Assembly: GCF_000270285.1 (NCBI RefSeq)
Contig: NC_015738.1
Location: 2,418,001-2,482,000, forward strand
Reading direction: 5' to 3'
Length of the DNA: 64,000 nucleotides
From: Eggerthella sp. YY7918
GTDB taxonomy: Bacteria; Actinomycetota; Coriobacteriia; Coriobacteriales; Eggerthellaceae
Shown here piece by piece: positions 1 to 9,083 of this stretch (positions within the stretch are counted from its first letter, which is position 1; each line of letters begins with the position of its first letter). The position numbers and the translations under genes were made by a program. The notes beneath the pieces are model-generated. The model searched no databases. It saw only the letters and a program-made list of their open reading frames with translations, and had not been told where the DNA came from.

Positions 1-1271
1 GCCGCATCGGCAACGGCTTCATAGTGATACTCGAACCCGTTATCGATAGAGGTGGAGGCCGCAGCAACCTTCCCCATGCTCGATACCGTGAATTTGCACT
101 GCTCGCACGTGGGGTACGACTGTTCTTCCATCTGCGCAATCGACCCCAACGACGAAGCACCCATCGCACGGGGACAACCCTCCCACGCATGCATGACAAG
201 GTGTCCTTCCCCATCGTCGGCGAGAGGATACACGGCCTCGGTATAAAGGGGCGTCGTGCGCATCTCCGTCGTATTTTTAGGCAGATGCGGAAAGTACGCT
301 TGGAACGAATCCGTCGTCTCGTGTACATAGCCGCGGTCAATCTCACTGACGGCATAGGTATAAAACCGCTTGCGCAAAGCAGAGCGTGCTTGCTCTTCAA
401 CCGAGCTGCCCTCTGGTTTTTCCTGTGCGAGCCGTTCGGGATAGTACGTTTTTGCACGCTCAAGCGCTACTGAGAACGACCAGGCATCCACGCTTTGATA
501 CAACGGATTGTCTACTCCGCTCATTGTGGCAAGCGATGCGGCACGTTCGTACATGCAGTATTCCGGATTTGCCCCGCAATCGCGCTCAAATGCACGCTCT
601 TTCGCCTCGTTTGCCCGCTGAGCTGCCTCTTCCGCACGCTGAGCTGCCTGTTTGATAGCTTCGGCATCCTGCTCCACCGCATCTGCCACCTCGGAAGCCC
701 GAGATCCTGTGGGAACTGTTAGCTCTTTTCCCTCTGAAGGAGCAAGCAGCGCAAGAGCGATATAGTTCGACGATCCGCGATTATTCGCTGCCGCAACGGA
801 AGCCGCATTCGCTACAGCCAGAAAAGGGAGAAGGCGCTGCAGGCGATCAAGTCCTGCAGTGGCCTTTTCGGCAAAGGCATCTCGCGCGTTCGCAACGTTA
901 CGCCCCGCAGCAAGCAGCGTTTCGGATGCCGGAGCAGTCACGGGCGTGCAAAGCGCCGCGATGCCTATGCCCGTCGTCGCAATACTCGTAAGCGACAGCG
1001 ACAATACCACCGCATCACACACCCGCACAACGATCATGAACTCTGCCACCTCATTGAGGGCGGCAAGAGCTGCAGCATCGGCCACATTCTGCGTCTCAGA
1101 AGCCGCAGCGTTCAGGCGGTATACCTGTGCCGCCGTGAACACCAAGGAGAGCGTAATTAAAAGAGCAATGACCACACCAATCGTTGTAAACCCCGCCTCG
1201 TCATTGAAAAAGGTGCGTTTGTTGTGCGTGCGCAACGCAGCACGTGCTTCGTTCGGCCGTACCCCGCTCAT
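1..1271 (-). CDS. Tad pilus-associated protein, TadG/Tad-domain (3' end cut by window edge)
   Basis: The reading frame starts at an ATG overlapping the stop of the upstream TadE-like gene (ATGA overlap) and stays open to the left edge, so at least 423 codons are present and the C-terminus is missing. Residues about 25-50 form one membrane helix preceded by EAGFTTIG, followed by SETQNVADAAALAALNEV, the hallmark of the Flp-assembly Tad domain (usually QNAADAAALA). A second hydrophobic stretch follows near residues 78-105. The middle has an Ala/Glu/Lys-rich stretch around EAIKQAAQRAEEAAQRANEA that looks like a coiled coil. Known role of the family: membrane-anchored pseudopilin-like or scaffold protein in Tad pilus biogenesis. 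The exact role of this one is unknown. Family call fairly sure; no alternative gene seen on the plus strand. Confidence 0.75.
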   Translation of the reverse strand, partial: MSGVRPNEARAALRTHNKRTFFNDEAGFTTIGVVIALLITLSLVFTAAQVYRLNAAASETQNVADAAALAALNEVAEFMIVVRVCDAVVLSLSLTSIATTGIGIAALCTPVTAPASETLLAAGRNVANARDAFAEKATAGLDRLQRLLPFLAVANAASVAAANNRGSSNYIALALLAPSEGKELTVPTGSRASEVADAVEQDAEAIKQAAQRAEEAAQRANEAKERAFERDCGANPEYCMYERAASLATMSGVDNPLYQSVDAWSFSVALERAKTYYPERLAQEKPEGSSVEEQARSALRKRFYTYAVSEIDRGYVHETTDSFQAYFPHLPKNTTEMRTTPLYTEAVYPLADDGEGHLVMHAWEGCPRAMGASSLGSIAQMEEQSYPTCEQCKFTVSSMGKVAAASTSIDNGFEYHYEAVADA

Positions 1272-1822
1272 GACGACCACGCTCCCACCCAACCCGAGGG
1301 ATTTCGTCCCGCCTCGACCGTTTCAACCCACGCTGGCTGCGTCTGTCCTTCTACACTCACCTCTATCGTAAAATTGCCTGCATCGTTCACGATGCCCAAC
1401 AAGGCACCACCTGCACCAATAAGAGGAAGAGGACGCGCTTCATTGGTTATCGTCACGCGTACGATATTCGTATTCTCGTCCCCTTCGAAGCGAATATCCC
1501 AACTGCATGCGCCCTCATGAAGGTGAAAGCACGAAACCGGTGGTACTGCTCCCAAACGATGACGTACAAAAGCTTCGCAGCTCTCGGTCATATCTCCCAA
1601 CGCATCTGTTTTAGTTGCAAGCAGGCGACACGCTTCGGATGCAGCTGAGGTCATGACCAAACGGTCATACAGAAGCACGCCCGGCTGTATAAGCAGCAGC
1701 AAACCCACGAACAGGAGTGGTATAAGAAAAGCCGCTTCAACCGTGCCTTGTGCTCGCTCGTCACGCATAGGTCCCCAAAGCGGACGGCTCAACCGCTGCA
1801 GCCCCTTTTTTGCGCACATCAT
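1268..1822 (-). CDS. TadE/TadG-like pseudopilin
   Basis: 184-aa protein from the ATG that follows a good ribosome site (GAGGGGGTGG, about 4 nt before the MM start); an upstream in-frame ATG at 1858 lies inside the previous gene and lacks such a site. The N-terminus carries RAQGTVEAAFLIPLLFVGLL: the G-x-x-E pseudopilin signature, with Glu at +5 of the mature protein, then one membrane helix. The rest is a soluble domain containing a few cysteines. TadE/TadF/TadG pseudopilins are needed for Flp pilus assembly. It ends with the ATGA overlap onto the next gene and starts just after the preceding small TadE gene, so translation is probably coupled. Family assignment rests on the N-terminal signature and operon position. 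Confidence 0.8.
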   Translation of the reverse strand: MMCAKKGLQRLSRPLWGPMRDERAQGTVEAAFLIPLLFVGLLLLIQPGVLLYDRLVMTSAASEACRLLATKTDALGDMTESCEAFVRHRLGAVPPVSCFHLHEGACSWDIRFEGDENTNIVRVTITNEARPLPLIGAGGALLGIVNDAGNFTIEVSVEGQTQPAWVETVEAGRNPSGWVGAWSS

Positions 1823-1835
1823 AGCTACCACCCCC

Positions 1836-2084
1836 TCAATACAAGAACACATCGGCAACAGAACCCGGAGAAGTCATCTGCACGTGATGGGACGCAGACG
1901 CGAGCGCGTGCTCAATAAACGTCCCCACCTCGATCTGTCTCCACAGAAGTCCAAGCACCACTACAACAACCAGCATGGCTGTAGCCACCAGGGCAAACTC
2001 AACCGTCGCTTGTCCGCATTCCGAACGTCTCGTACGCCCCAACCTCTCTACAAACTGTTGATGCCGTCCGCGATAGCATTCCAT
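1836..2084 (-). CDS. small TadE-like pseudopilin
   Basis: About 82 aa. Contains SECGQATVEFALVATAMLVV, again the pseudopilin motif G-Q-A-T-V-E-F followed by one hydrophobic helix, then a short tail of about 35 residues. The start is uncertain: the ATG at 2084 has AGGAG only 2 nt upstream and would overlap the flp gene by 37 bases; a TTG at 2042 lies just before the motif. The frame extends further upstream, but that part is a shadow of flp. The gene sits between flp and the longer TadE-like gene in the tad operon, so a minor pseudopilin is the most likely role. Short length means it may represent only the N-terminal half of a TadE protein. Confidence 0.65.
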   Translation of the reverse strand: MECYRGRHQQFVERLGRTRRSECGQATVEFALVATAMLVVVVVLGLLWRQIEVGTFIEHALASASHHVQMTSPGSVADVFLY

Positions 2085-2248
2085 AGCTCCTGCAACTTGG
2101 GACGAAATACCGCGATGGCGATGATCGCAATGACAACCAACACCCCCACAAGGATGGCGTACTCCGTCGTCCCTTGCCCCTCTTCGCGCCTGAGTATGCG
2201 CTGCATTCGGCAGGTCCACTTTGCAAGCTGCTTTCGATACGTTTCCAT
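2048..2248 (-). CDS. flp: Flp-type class IVb pilin
   Basis: 66-aa prepilin. RBS AGGAGG lies 7 nt before the ATG. The sequence EEGQGTTEYAILVGVLVVIA holds the Flp processing site (cleavage after Gly, then QGTTEY with Glu at +5) followed by a strongly hydrophobic helix and a short C-terminal tail, the expected size of Flp major pilins. The leader (about 24 residues, Lys/Arg rich) is longer than usual. It forms the fibre of the Tad adhesion pilus after cleavage by a TadV/CpaA prepilin peptidase; no such peptidase gene is in the window. The gene begins 18 bases beyond the tadC stop, between tadC and the TadE-like genes. Confidence 0.9.
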   Translation of the reverse strand: METYRKQLAKWTCRMQRILRREEGQGTTEYAILVGVLVVIAIIAIAVFRPKLQELWNAIADGINSL

Positions 2249-2266
2249 GGCAAAGCCTCCTCATCG

Positions 2267-3211
2267 TCAAAACCCTTCCATCAGTTCAAGCAGCACCGGG
2301 CCCAATACCAGCAACAGCATGGCGGGCAAGATGAGCGCACCGGTAGGCAGCATCATCTTTACCGGCGCTTTTGCCACCTGCTCCTCAACATGGGCACGAT
2401 GCACCGCACGCGCTTCAATAGCAGCGGACTCCAGATTTTCGGCTAACGACGAGCCGAAACGAAGCGCGCGCACCGCAGCTTCGATCACACGCGCGAACAG
2501 AGCCGAATCGTACGATGCAGCCAAATCGCGCAAGGCTGCCTCACGTGTGACAAGGCCGAAGGTCCAAGAACGCTGCGCGGCCGCACACGCGTTTGCAAGG
2601 TCGGTCTTGAAATGTGTTCCGTAGAGCTCAAAACTTCTCTCGAACGAAAGCCCGCTGCGCAACCCGAGCGCCACCACCTCAAGCATCTCCGAGAGATCGC
2701 GTTCAAGACCGGCAGCGCGAACGTGTTCAAGCCGCACAATCGCCCTGGGTACCGAAAGAGCTCCTCCTACCGCTCCGGCCAAACCGGCGAGAATAGCAAG
2801 CTCGGTTGAGAACATCACTCCAACAAGCGTACTCACGCCGCCCACCATAAAAGCCGAACGGATCATTGCCTCGACAAAGCCCGCCGGAGATACCGTGCGT
2901 GCAATACCCGCAGTCTGAGCATGGGCCGTCAGCCACCGCGCCGCACGCGAGCGCCACACTTTCGGAGCGAAAGGCGAGCTTGCGCCGAGTTCAATTCGTC
3001 GACTGAGGTTTGCCGCATAACGCACGGGTCGTGGTAAAAGGGAGCCTTCTTTTTTCTCGGTCGCCAATCCCGAGGCACGGTGAAGCTGTCGTTTGCGATG
3101 GCGTTCAGTATGGCCGCGCATCCACGTTGCCCCAAAGCAGAGCCCAAATGCTGCTGCAGTGGCGATCGATGCTAGAAGCAATACGGATGATTCTGCAAAC
3201 ACATTCATCAC
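2267..3211 (-). CDS. tadC: Tad secretion inner-membrane protein TadC
   Basis: 314 aa. Type II secretion F domain protein: an N-terminal helix, a central pair of helices, the cytoplasmic T2SSF segment with LRSGLSFERSFELYGTHF, and a C-terminal hydrophobic segment (ALILPAMLLLVLGPVLLELM). TadB and TadC together form the inner-membrane platform driven by the TadA ATPase. Its start overlaps the tadB stop by four bases (ATGA), and flp follows 18 bases downstream, so it belongs to a tightly packed leftward operon. Assigned to TadC rather than TadB because it is second after tadA and matches the usual A-B-C order. Confidence 0.88.
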   Translation of the reverse strand: MMNVFAESSVLLLASIATAAAFGLCFGATWMRGHTERHRKRQLHRASGLATEKKEGSLLPRPVRYAANLSRRIELGASSPFAPKVWRSRAARWLTAHAQTAGIARTVSPAGFVEAMIRSAFMVGGVSTLVGVMFSTELAILAGLAGAVGGALSVPRAIVRLEHVRAAGLERDLSEMLEVVALGLRSGLSFERSFELYGTHFKTDLANACAAAQRSWTFGLVTREAALRDLAASYDSALFARVIEAAVRALRFGSSLAENLESAAIEARAVHRAHVEEQVAKAPVKMMLPTGALILPAMLLLVLGPVLLELMEGF

Positions 3212-4176
3212 CCTACGTCCACCTTAAGCATTTGACGGACAACCATAATTCCCGCCACCTGCATACCCAGTGCAATTCCAAGCAAGGCAAGACCAAGTGG
3301 ACTTTCGAAAAATGGCGTAAGAAAACCTTCGCTGATGAGCGAGAACAAAGCCACTAACACAAAGGGCATGATGCTCACCACCCGCGCCGATAGGCGCGCC
3401 TGGGCCGTTTGCACCCGCAACGATCGGCACAATTCAATCTGGCTTTCCACGGTTTCCCGAGCAGCTTCAAGAACGCGACGCATGCTTCCACCTGCCTGAT
3501 GCTGCACATCAAGCGCAACCGCAACGAAGGCCAGTTCAGGCACCGATGAGCCGCTTCTCAATATCGCAAGGGCATCATCAGCGCTTTGTCCCACTTCAAG
3601 CTGATGAGCCGCGCGCTCAAAAAGGGTATGCAGCGGGCCTGCGGTTTCCCGTGCAATATGCTGAAATGTCTGAAGCAGCGACAAACCTGACTGAAAGCAT
3701 ACGCCCATCGACCTCAGCGCTTCAGGTACAGCATCGCGCAGTGCATCTCGACGCTTGTCCTGAAGCGTTTTGAGCCAGGCCACAACGCATGCGCATAAGC
3801 AGCCCACCACTGCAAGACCACACACCAGCGACCTCGTCGCAAGACCCGCTACAAGACCGACAGCAACGAGCGCCGTCACACCGACGGAGAGCAATGCTTC
3901 ATGCGTGGTTTCCCGTCCGCGCGCAGCAAGCGCCCACTCCCCTTCTTGCACCAGTGGCGTAATCCCTTTTGCCTTCATGAGAACTCGCGCAACAGGCCGC
4001 ATCCATCGCACCCCATTGCGAACGAGCCAGGACAGCCACCCGCTGTTCGCACCGTCAACCATGCGCACAGCAACAGCTCGCCGCCGCACTCCCATCTTCG
4101 CCAAGACCACAAGCGATGCGCCGCAGAAAAACGCAGAAATCACCCCTATGCCGCCAAACAAGATGTCTGTTTCCAT
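3208..4176 (-). CDS. tadB: Tad secretion inner-membrane protein TadB
   Basis: 322 aa. N-terminal membrane helix ([20 protein letters not shown]), two further helices around residues 95-135, the T2SSF cytoplasmic segment with CFQSGLSLLQTFQHIARETA, and two C-terminal helices. This is the domain order of TadB, the partner of TadC in the pilus assembly platform. The ATG overlaps the end of tadA by about 30 bases, and its stop overlaps the tadC start, so expression is very likely coupled. No unusual features seen. Confidence 0.88.
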   Translation of the reverse strand: METDILFGGIGVISAFFCGASLVVLAKMGVRRRAVAVRMVDGANSGWLSWLVRNGVRWMRPVARVLMKAKGITPLVQEGEWALAARGRETTHEALLSVGVTALVAVGLVAGLATRSLVCGLAVVGCLCACVVAWLKTLQDKRRDALRDAVPEALRSMGVCFQSGLSLLQTFQHIARETAGPLHTLFERAAHQLEVGQSADDALAILRSGSSVPELAFVAVALDVQHQAGGSMRRVLEAARETVESQIELCRSLRVQTAQARLSARVVSIMPFVLVALFSLISEGFLTPFFESPLGLALLGIALGMQVAGIMVVRQMLKVDVG

Positions 4177-5468
4177 GCATCCACCTCCCGCTCGCTGGCC
4201 ACCTGGTGGGAAACAACCTCATCGATCCATGCAGGAAGCGCCATCCACACACCCCCGCGCTCAGCGATGGTTCGTTTATAAAGCGTTCGAACCCGACAAC
4301 GACGGCGATCGTAGTCATAGAAAAACTCGGCTACTTCCGAAATGAAGCGCGACCCGTCAAGCGCACGTGCTGTTTGCACCACAACGTCGAATGCACTTGC
4401 CACGTTCGCCTCGATAACATCGACCGGCAAATCCACCGCATAACGCACCATGGTTGTAAGGCGAGCCACGGCGTCGGTGGGCGAGTTTGCATGCAGTGTG
4501 GTAAGCGAACCGTCGTGACCTGTATTCATGGCCTGCAACATATCAAGCGCCTCGGGGCCTCGACACTCCCCCACAACAATACGATCGGGACGCATACGCA
4601 GCGCATTAATAACGAGATCGCGTATGGTTATTTCGCCCGCTCCCTCAGCGTTACGCGGACGCGCCTCCAAACGAACGACATGAGGATGCTCAAAAAAGCG
4701 CAATTCGGCCGAGTCTTCGATGGTAAGAATGCGTTCACTCTTCGGAAGTTCGCAGGACAGTGCGTTAAGCAGGGTTGTTTTCCCACTGCCGGTGCCTCCC
4801 GATACCGCGATGCTTTTTCGTGCCTGAACTGCCCAGGTGAGAAACACCTTCATGTCATTGCCGAACGAACCTGCCGCCACCATGTCGTTAAGCGTCATAA
4901 CGCGTTGCGCAAACTTTCTGATAGTCAGCACCGGGCCATCAAGCGAGAGCGGAGGAATTACCGCATGTACACGGTGTCCCTCTGGCAATCGTGCATTCAC
5001 CATAGGCGAGGCCTCATCGATGCGACGACCTAAAGGCCCCAGGACACGATCGATAAGCGCTCGAAGTTGGCCTTCATCCGTGAAAGACTGCGCACTTTTG
5101 TAGAGGCGCCCGTCACGCTCGAAAAACACGTCGTCTGGCCCGTTGACCATAATTTCCGTCACCGTATCGTCGGCAAGCAGAGCCTCAAGCGGGCCTAACC
5201 CAAACGTTGCATCCATGAGTTCTTTTATCAAATAACGACGCTGCTCAGGCGGAGTGAGCGCCCATCGGGGGTCCTCAAACGCACGCCGACATGCACTTTT
5301 TAACTCGCTGCGCGCACGGCTGGGATTTTCAGCCATAATGACCGCGATGTCATCGACCGACACCATGGCATGAACCTGCGATTTCAGCACTTCAAAATCA
5401 CGTACGCTTTGCTGAGACATTCTTGACGTTCCCCGTTGCGCCTCAAGTGCACGCTCCATCAAAGACAT
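4146..5468 (-). CDS. tadA: Tad pilus assembly ATPase TadA/CpaF
   Basis: 440 aa, normal for CpaF-type secretion ATPases. N-terminal domain (residues 1-120), then the nucleotide-binding core: Walker [17 protein letters not shown], Asp box with [10 protein letters not shown], Walker B region [12 protein letters not shown] and His box [14 protein letters not shown]. It powers polymerisation of Flp pilin at the inner membrane. The start ATG overlaps the end of the TadZ-like gene by ten bases, and the stop overlaps tadB, consistent with one operon. The ATG is preceded by GAAAGGAGG in the minus strand. All key catalytic motifs look intact, so the protein should be active. Confidence 0.93.
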   Translation of the reverse strand: MSLMERALEAQRGTSRMSQQSVRDFEVLKSQVHAMVSVDDIAVIMAENPSRARSELKSACRRAFEDPRWALTPPEQRRYLIKELMDATFGLGPLEALLADDTVTEIMVNGPDDVFFERDGRLYKSAQSFTDEGQLRALIDRVLGPLGRRIDEASPMVNARLPEGHRVHAVIPPLSLDGPVLTIRKFAQRVMTLNDMVAAGSFGNDMKVFLTWAVQARKSIAVSGGTGSGKTTLLNALSCELPKSERILTIEDSAELRFFEHPHVVRLEARPRNAEGAGEITIRDLVINALRMRPDRIVVGECRGPEALDMLQAMNTGHDGSLTTLHANSPTDAVARLTTMVRYAVDLPVDVIEANVASAFDVVVQTARALDGSRFISEVAEFFYDYDRRRCRVRTLYKRTIAERGGVWMALPAWIDEVVSHQVASEREVDAWKQTSCLAA

Positions 5469-6958
5469 GCGGCCTCCTTTCTCCTGCGCCTCTTCGATCC
5501 CTTACGCGACCACAGGCTTCGCTTTGGCGATGGTTCGACGATGCACTGCGCCGTCGCGCTATCGGGCAACAGATCACGCAGTACGGTTTCAACACTTGCG
5601 CACAGGTCATTGCGTGACCCAAGAAGCTCCATCGGCAATCCTGCTCCCAGAAGTTCTTCCACATCACTTCCTCCATCGGACAGCTCAACAACATGGGTGC
5701 CCTGCAATGCGCACGAAACATCGATAGAAGTAAAAAGAGCGCTTTTGGTGCATCGATTTACCGCAAACAGAAAGGGACCGGCCGCAATGCCACAGCGCGC
5801 GCACATATCAAGTGCACGTCGACATGCCCGAAGCGAGGAAGAGCGTTGATCAACCAAAAATAGAGCCTTTGAACAGCGCTCCAGCAACACCGCATGCTGC
5901 TCCGCCCACGCTGCACCCGTGTTTGCAACAATGACATCGAAACGCTTCCGTAGCTGTTCAATGAGCGCGGGTGCCTCGCCGACAACTACTTCCGACCGTT
6001 CAAGGTGCTTTGGAGCCGCTAAAAGCGCGGGACGTCCGTCGCTTGGCGCGAGTTGATCCATGCGCGCAGGGGAAGCTATCAGCTCGTCAATCGTCAATGG
6101 CGTATCTACACCCAAGAGCGCAGGCATGTCGCCAAACTGCAAGTCGAAATCAAGCAGAAGCGTTCGATAACCAAGACGCTGGGATAAAAGCGCACACAGT
6201 GCTGCAACAGTACTTTTGCCAGCACCGCCACTGCCGCTGACAACGGGCAAAAGAAAAGCGCCCGTATTTTGTGCAGTAGATGGCAGTGCGCTTTCGATCT
6301 GGACAGATGCATGCGAGCGCGTGTGCGGTGCCACTCGTTTCGCCGGCAAACCTAACAGGTCGTTTGAGAGCTGCGGCGAATGCAGACTTTCGATCGCGCG
6401 CTGTCGTGCCGTCTCGGTTTCTGTCGCATTTGTCACAACAGCTTGCGCGTTTGTACCCGCTTGGCCTTTATCCCTTTCGCTCGTCATGTCAACTTTGTTC
6501 TTTTCGTCTACCCTCTGACGGGGCGTGGACTCTTTGTTTATCTCCGTAGGCTTTTCGTCGCGCACATTGCCCGATGCAACTCCGCCACCGTTTAAACTGC
6601 GTTGTTTTCTGAGTGCGTAGCGATCGGCAAAGGCTTTTCTTGTGAGAAATGCGTCGATACCCGCCACGCTTGATCGGCTGCGCAAAGACCCCGTGCTTTC
6701 AAAGGACACCAAGCAAACACATCGATCTGATCGATCCTGCTTGAGCGTGGCCGCCAAGTTGATCGGCGCCACCTCTTCGCTTGAAACAACCCATACTTCA
6801 TCAACCGAATGATCCTCGCGCAAAAACGCCCGTGCTTCTTGGGCAGAAGTAAACAAGCGAAGCCACTCCTGAGATCCCAGACTTTCGCCCGACAATCCCA
6901 TGGTTTCGGGGTAGCGCACATTTGTCATGTCGGCGCACAATGCTACAAAAGCCGTCAT
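5459..6958 (-). CDS. TadZ/CpaE-like pilus localisation ATPase
   Basis: 499 aa. N-terminal receiver-like region (residues about 1-110), a long low-complexity polar linker rich in Lys/Glu/Thr (about 120-230), then a MinD/ParA-like P-loop domain with the deviant Walker A SGSGGAGKSTVAALCALL, followed by LLLDFDLQFGD. TadZ/CpaE proteins place the Tad secretion system at a cell site. The ATG overlaps the stop of the upstream CpaB-like gene by four bases, and its own end overlaps tadA. C-terminus is Lys/Arg-rich ([10 protein letters not shown]). The linker is longer than in many homologues; otherwise ordinary. Confidence 0.85.
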   Translation of the reverse strand: MTAFVALCADMTNVRYPETMGLSGESLGSQEWLRLFTSAQEARAFLREDHSVDEVWVVSSEEVAPINLAATLKQDRSDRCVCLVSFESTGSLRSRSSVAGIDAFLTRKAFADRYALRKQRSLNGGGVASGNVRDEKPTEINKESTPRQRVDEKNKVDMTSERDKGQAGTNAQAVVTNATETETARQRAIESLHSPQLSNDLLGLPAKRVAPHTRSHASVQIESALPSTAQNTGAFLLPVVSGSGGAGKSTVAALCALLSQRLGYRTLLLDFDLQFGDMPALLGVDTPLTIDELIASPARMDQLAPSDGRPALLAAPKHLERSEVVVGEAPALIEQLRKRFDVIVANTGAAWAEQHAVLLERCSKALFLVDQRSSSLRACRRALDMCARCGIAAGPFLFAVNRCTKSALFTSIDVSCALQGTHVVELSDGGSDVEELLGAGLPMELLGSRNDLCASVETVLRDLLPDSATAQCIVEPSPKRSLWSRKGSKRRRRKEAACL

Positions 6959-7653
6959 GCAATCTCACCTCTCTCCTTCTCATTTGGAGCCGCCGAGACA
7001 TCCTCACTGTCATCACCCTGGCTCAGCTTGTCTCCCGGTAAGGTGAAGTACAGCTCTGTCTTTTGAGCACAGGCAACTATTTCTTGCGCCGATTCGGATG
7101 CAACCGCCACCGTGATCCACGTCACGCCAGACTCGGAAGAGTCGCCAGCACTCGTTGCTAAAACAAGAACGTCACGAGCAACGATGTCAGTGGAGGTGCC
7201 GCCCGTCGCATACATATCAACCCGCGACCCCGTCACAAGAGCACCACCCACAGCCTGCACGTCCTTAGCTGGCACGCTCACAGCCGTCATGCCCTGCGGC
7301 ACGTCAAGGCTTGCATTTACGTCGCCAAACTTCCGACGAGAAAGCACTTCTCCTTCAACAACCGCCGACGACACCTTCTTTCCCACCGCGTCATCAAGCG
7401 AGCGCACAGCTTCGGCAGGCAAAAGGTCAGCCACCCACAAACGCATTTCCACCGACGAGGGTTCCACCGTCTCACCTGCAGATAAGTCACGTTTTGCAAC
7501 GCATACTTCCACCTGATCACCCCCGTACTGCGAAAGCGCTGCTGCACGAGCGGCCTCTGCCTCACCCTGTACGCTTTGCGTGTAGGCAATCACACACGCC
7601 GCGCACACCACTCCGCACACGATGCTCACAAGAGCCGTTCTGCTTCGTTTCAT
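6955..7653 (-). CDS. cpaB: CpaB/RcpC-like Flp pilus assembly protein (SAF domain)
   Basis: 232 aa. An N-terminal membrane anchor (TALVSIVCGVVCAACVIAYT) is followed by an SAF-type segment: VEVCVAKRDLSAGETVEPSSV and a second part with LDVPQGMTAVSVPAKDVQAVGGALVTGSRVD split over two strands of the fold. CpaB/RcpC proteins act in the envelope next to the secretin. This is the first gene of the tad operon; RBS AGGAGG stands about ten bases before the ATG. No secretin (rcpA) is present, as expected for a Gram-positive lineage. The acidic C-terminus (GDDSEDVSAAPNEKERGE) is probably disordered. Confidence 0.85.
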   Translation of the reverse strand: MKRSRTALVSIVCGVVCAACVIAYTQSVQGEAEAARAAALSQYGGDQVEVCVAKRDLSAGETVEPSSVEMRLWVADLLPAEAVRSLDDAVGKKVSSAVVEGEVLSRRKFGDVNASLDVPQGMTAVSVPAKDVQAVGGALVTGSRVDMYATGGTSTDIVARDVLVLATSAGDSSESGVTWITVAVASESAQEIVACAQKTELYFTLPGDKLSQGDDSEDVSAAPNEKERGEIA

Positions 7654-7800
7654 ACCGATCAGACCTCCTCTTTCTTTCTCTCAGTATGACGAGCCGATCC
7701 AGCAGTTTCATGGCGCATATAGCGACGTAAAGCCACGCTTTTCTCATGTCGATCCAGCGAAAATGCGTCATATTTCCAGCGCATATCAAGCAGGTTTCCA

Positions 7801-7822
7801 GCAGAAATCAAGCAGAAATCAA
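7801..7822. repeat. 11-bp direct tandem repeat in the tad/tRNA intergenic region
   Basis: Two perfect adjacent copies of GCAGAAATCAA. They lie in the 388-base gap between the tad operon start (7653) and tRNA-Val (8042). Apart from the strong RBS of cpaB and this repeat I see no convincing gene in that gap; the tad promoter must lie in it but I could not find a clear -35/-10 pair. Confidence 0.5.
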
Positions 7823-8041
7823 GCGCGAAGCCCTATGAAGCGAGCTCTCGGCAACTAGCCGCAGGTGAAGTATGGAATTGATGCAATGTGGAAAACGGGC
7901 AGAGATGAAACCATAGGCATGTGGAAATGTCTCCAAATCTCCGCATAGGACCCTTTGCCCTCCTCCGGCAAATTCAAGCCGTTGCGCAACATCGAGTTCT
8001 ATGCGAAAATATGCACTCGCCGCAGATATGCGACGCGACAC

Positions 8042-8116
8042 GGTCGGTTGGCGCAGCGGGAGCGCAGGTGCCTTACAAGCACAAGGTCGGGGGTTCAAAT
8101 CCCTCACCGACCACCA
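8042..8116 (+). tRNA. tRNA-Val (anticodon TAC)
   Basis: Complete cloverleaf: acceptor GGTCGGT pairs with ACCGACC (8106-8112), discriminator A and genomically encoded CCA. D arm GCGC-AGCGGGA-GCGC, anticodon arm GGTGC-CTTACAA-GCACA with anticodon TAC (U at 34 by position after the conserved T33), and T arm with GGTTCAAAT. 75 nt including CCA. Reads valine codons GTA/GTG. No integrase lies beside it. Confidence 0.95.
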
Positions 8117-8126
8117 CGAATTTCAG

Positions 8127-8168
8127 CAGGTCATCGGGCATTTTCACCCGATGGCCTGATTTGATTTT
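8127..8168 (+). terminator. rho-independent terminator of tRNA-Val
   Basis: Stem CAGGTCATCGGG / CCCGATGGCCTG (one G-T pair) with an 8-nt loop, followed by ATTTGATTTT. It begins 11 bases after the tRNA CCA end. Confidence 0.85.
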
Positions 8169-8343
8169 AGGTCACCTCGCCCTCCATGATGACCCGAAAC
8201 TTGCCATCCGCTACCAACTATCAAGATTTAAAGGATTTGTAACAAAGCGAGCATTTCGGGTAATGAAGCCCCTCGACGCATGGCGTATCATCGCGAATGT
8301 TTGTGTGCGAACGCGTAGATTACTCTCGAAAGGCGGCCCTGTT

Positions 8344-9054
8344 TTGTCAAAACCCATCGTATCCAAAACTTCTTGGATGGTAAGACGCTGGGTGTCCTAT
8401 GCCTTCGGCCTCTTTCTTGTTGCCCTATCCGTTTCGTTCTCGGTAAAGTCTGCTTTAGGTATTTCGCCCGCATCGTCAATCGCTTACGTGGCAAGCCTTA
8501 TCAACGGCTGGAGCATGGGCACGTGGACAGCCATTTCCTACAGCTTGTTCGTACTGTTGCAGGCGCTGCTTAAGGGACGCGCCTTCGAGATGAAAAACAT
8601 CTTGCAAATTCCCGTATCGCTTGCTTTCGGAGTGATCGTAGACGGAACCAATCTGCTTCTCACGCTTCTTCCCGATGCGACCACCTACCCCGTACAGCTT
8701 CTGTATCTGGCAATCAGCCTTATTATTATGGGTTTTGGCTATGTGTACTACCTGCCTCCCGACATCATAAGTTTGCCCTCGGAAGGCGTCATGCAGGCCA
8801 TTGCCTATCGTTTTCACCTTAAGAATTCAACCGCAAAACTTATCTGGGACCCGTTGTGCGTAGCCGTCACCATTGGCTTATCGTTCGCGTTTTTAGGGGG
8901 CCTTGTCGGTATCCGAGAAGGAACCATCGTCGCCGCAGTAGGCAACGGTTTGGCCATGAAGTTCTTTATGAAGCTGTTTAAAGAACGGCTTTCCGATCCC
9001 CTTTTGGGTGAACCGCACGAAACCGCATCAGGTCCTTCTCCTGCCCTACTGTAA
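8344..9054 (+). CDS. YczE-family (YitT/DUF6198-like) membrane protein
   Basis: About 236 aa from TTG at 8344, chosen because AGGCGG stands 7-8 nt upstream; ATG at 8377 is the alternative and lacks a ribosome site. The frame runs upstream through the tRNA, so longer starts are false. Five to six hydrophobic segments: an N-terminal VSYAFGLFLVALSVSFSVKS with GLFL and ALG typical of the YczE family, TWTAISYSLFVLLQALL, ILQIPVSLAFGVIVDGTNLL, LLYLAISLIIMGFGYVYYL and a C-terminal segment with FLGGLVGIREGTIVAA. YczE-like proteins are integral membrane proteins of unclear biochemical function. Stands alone between tRNA-Val and the convergent acetate kinase gene. Confidence 0.75.
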   Translation: MSKPIVSKTSWMVRRWVSYAFGLFLVALSVSFSVKSALGISPASSIAYVASLINGWSMGTWTAISYSLFVLLQALLKGRAFEMKNILQIPVSLAFGVIVDGTNLLLTLLPDATTYPVQLLYLAISLIIMGFGYVYYLPPDIISLPSEGVMQAIAYRFHLKNSTAKLIWDPLCVAVTIGLSFAFLGGLVGIREGTIVAAVGNGLAMKFFMKLFKERLSDPLLGEPHETASGPSPALL

Positions 9055-9083
9055 TGAGCAGTTCCCAAAGAGAGCGATAAGCG

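Noticed and set aside
7921-8343. A long open frame running through tRNA-Val into the YczE-like gene
   Set aside because: It crosses the tRNA and its terminator; only the part after about 8344 has a membrane-protein pattern and a ribosome site.
8042-9054. Genomic island integrated at tRNA-Val
   Set aside because: No integrase and no repeated copy of the tRNA 3' end seen nearby.
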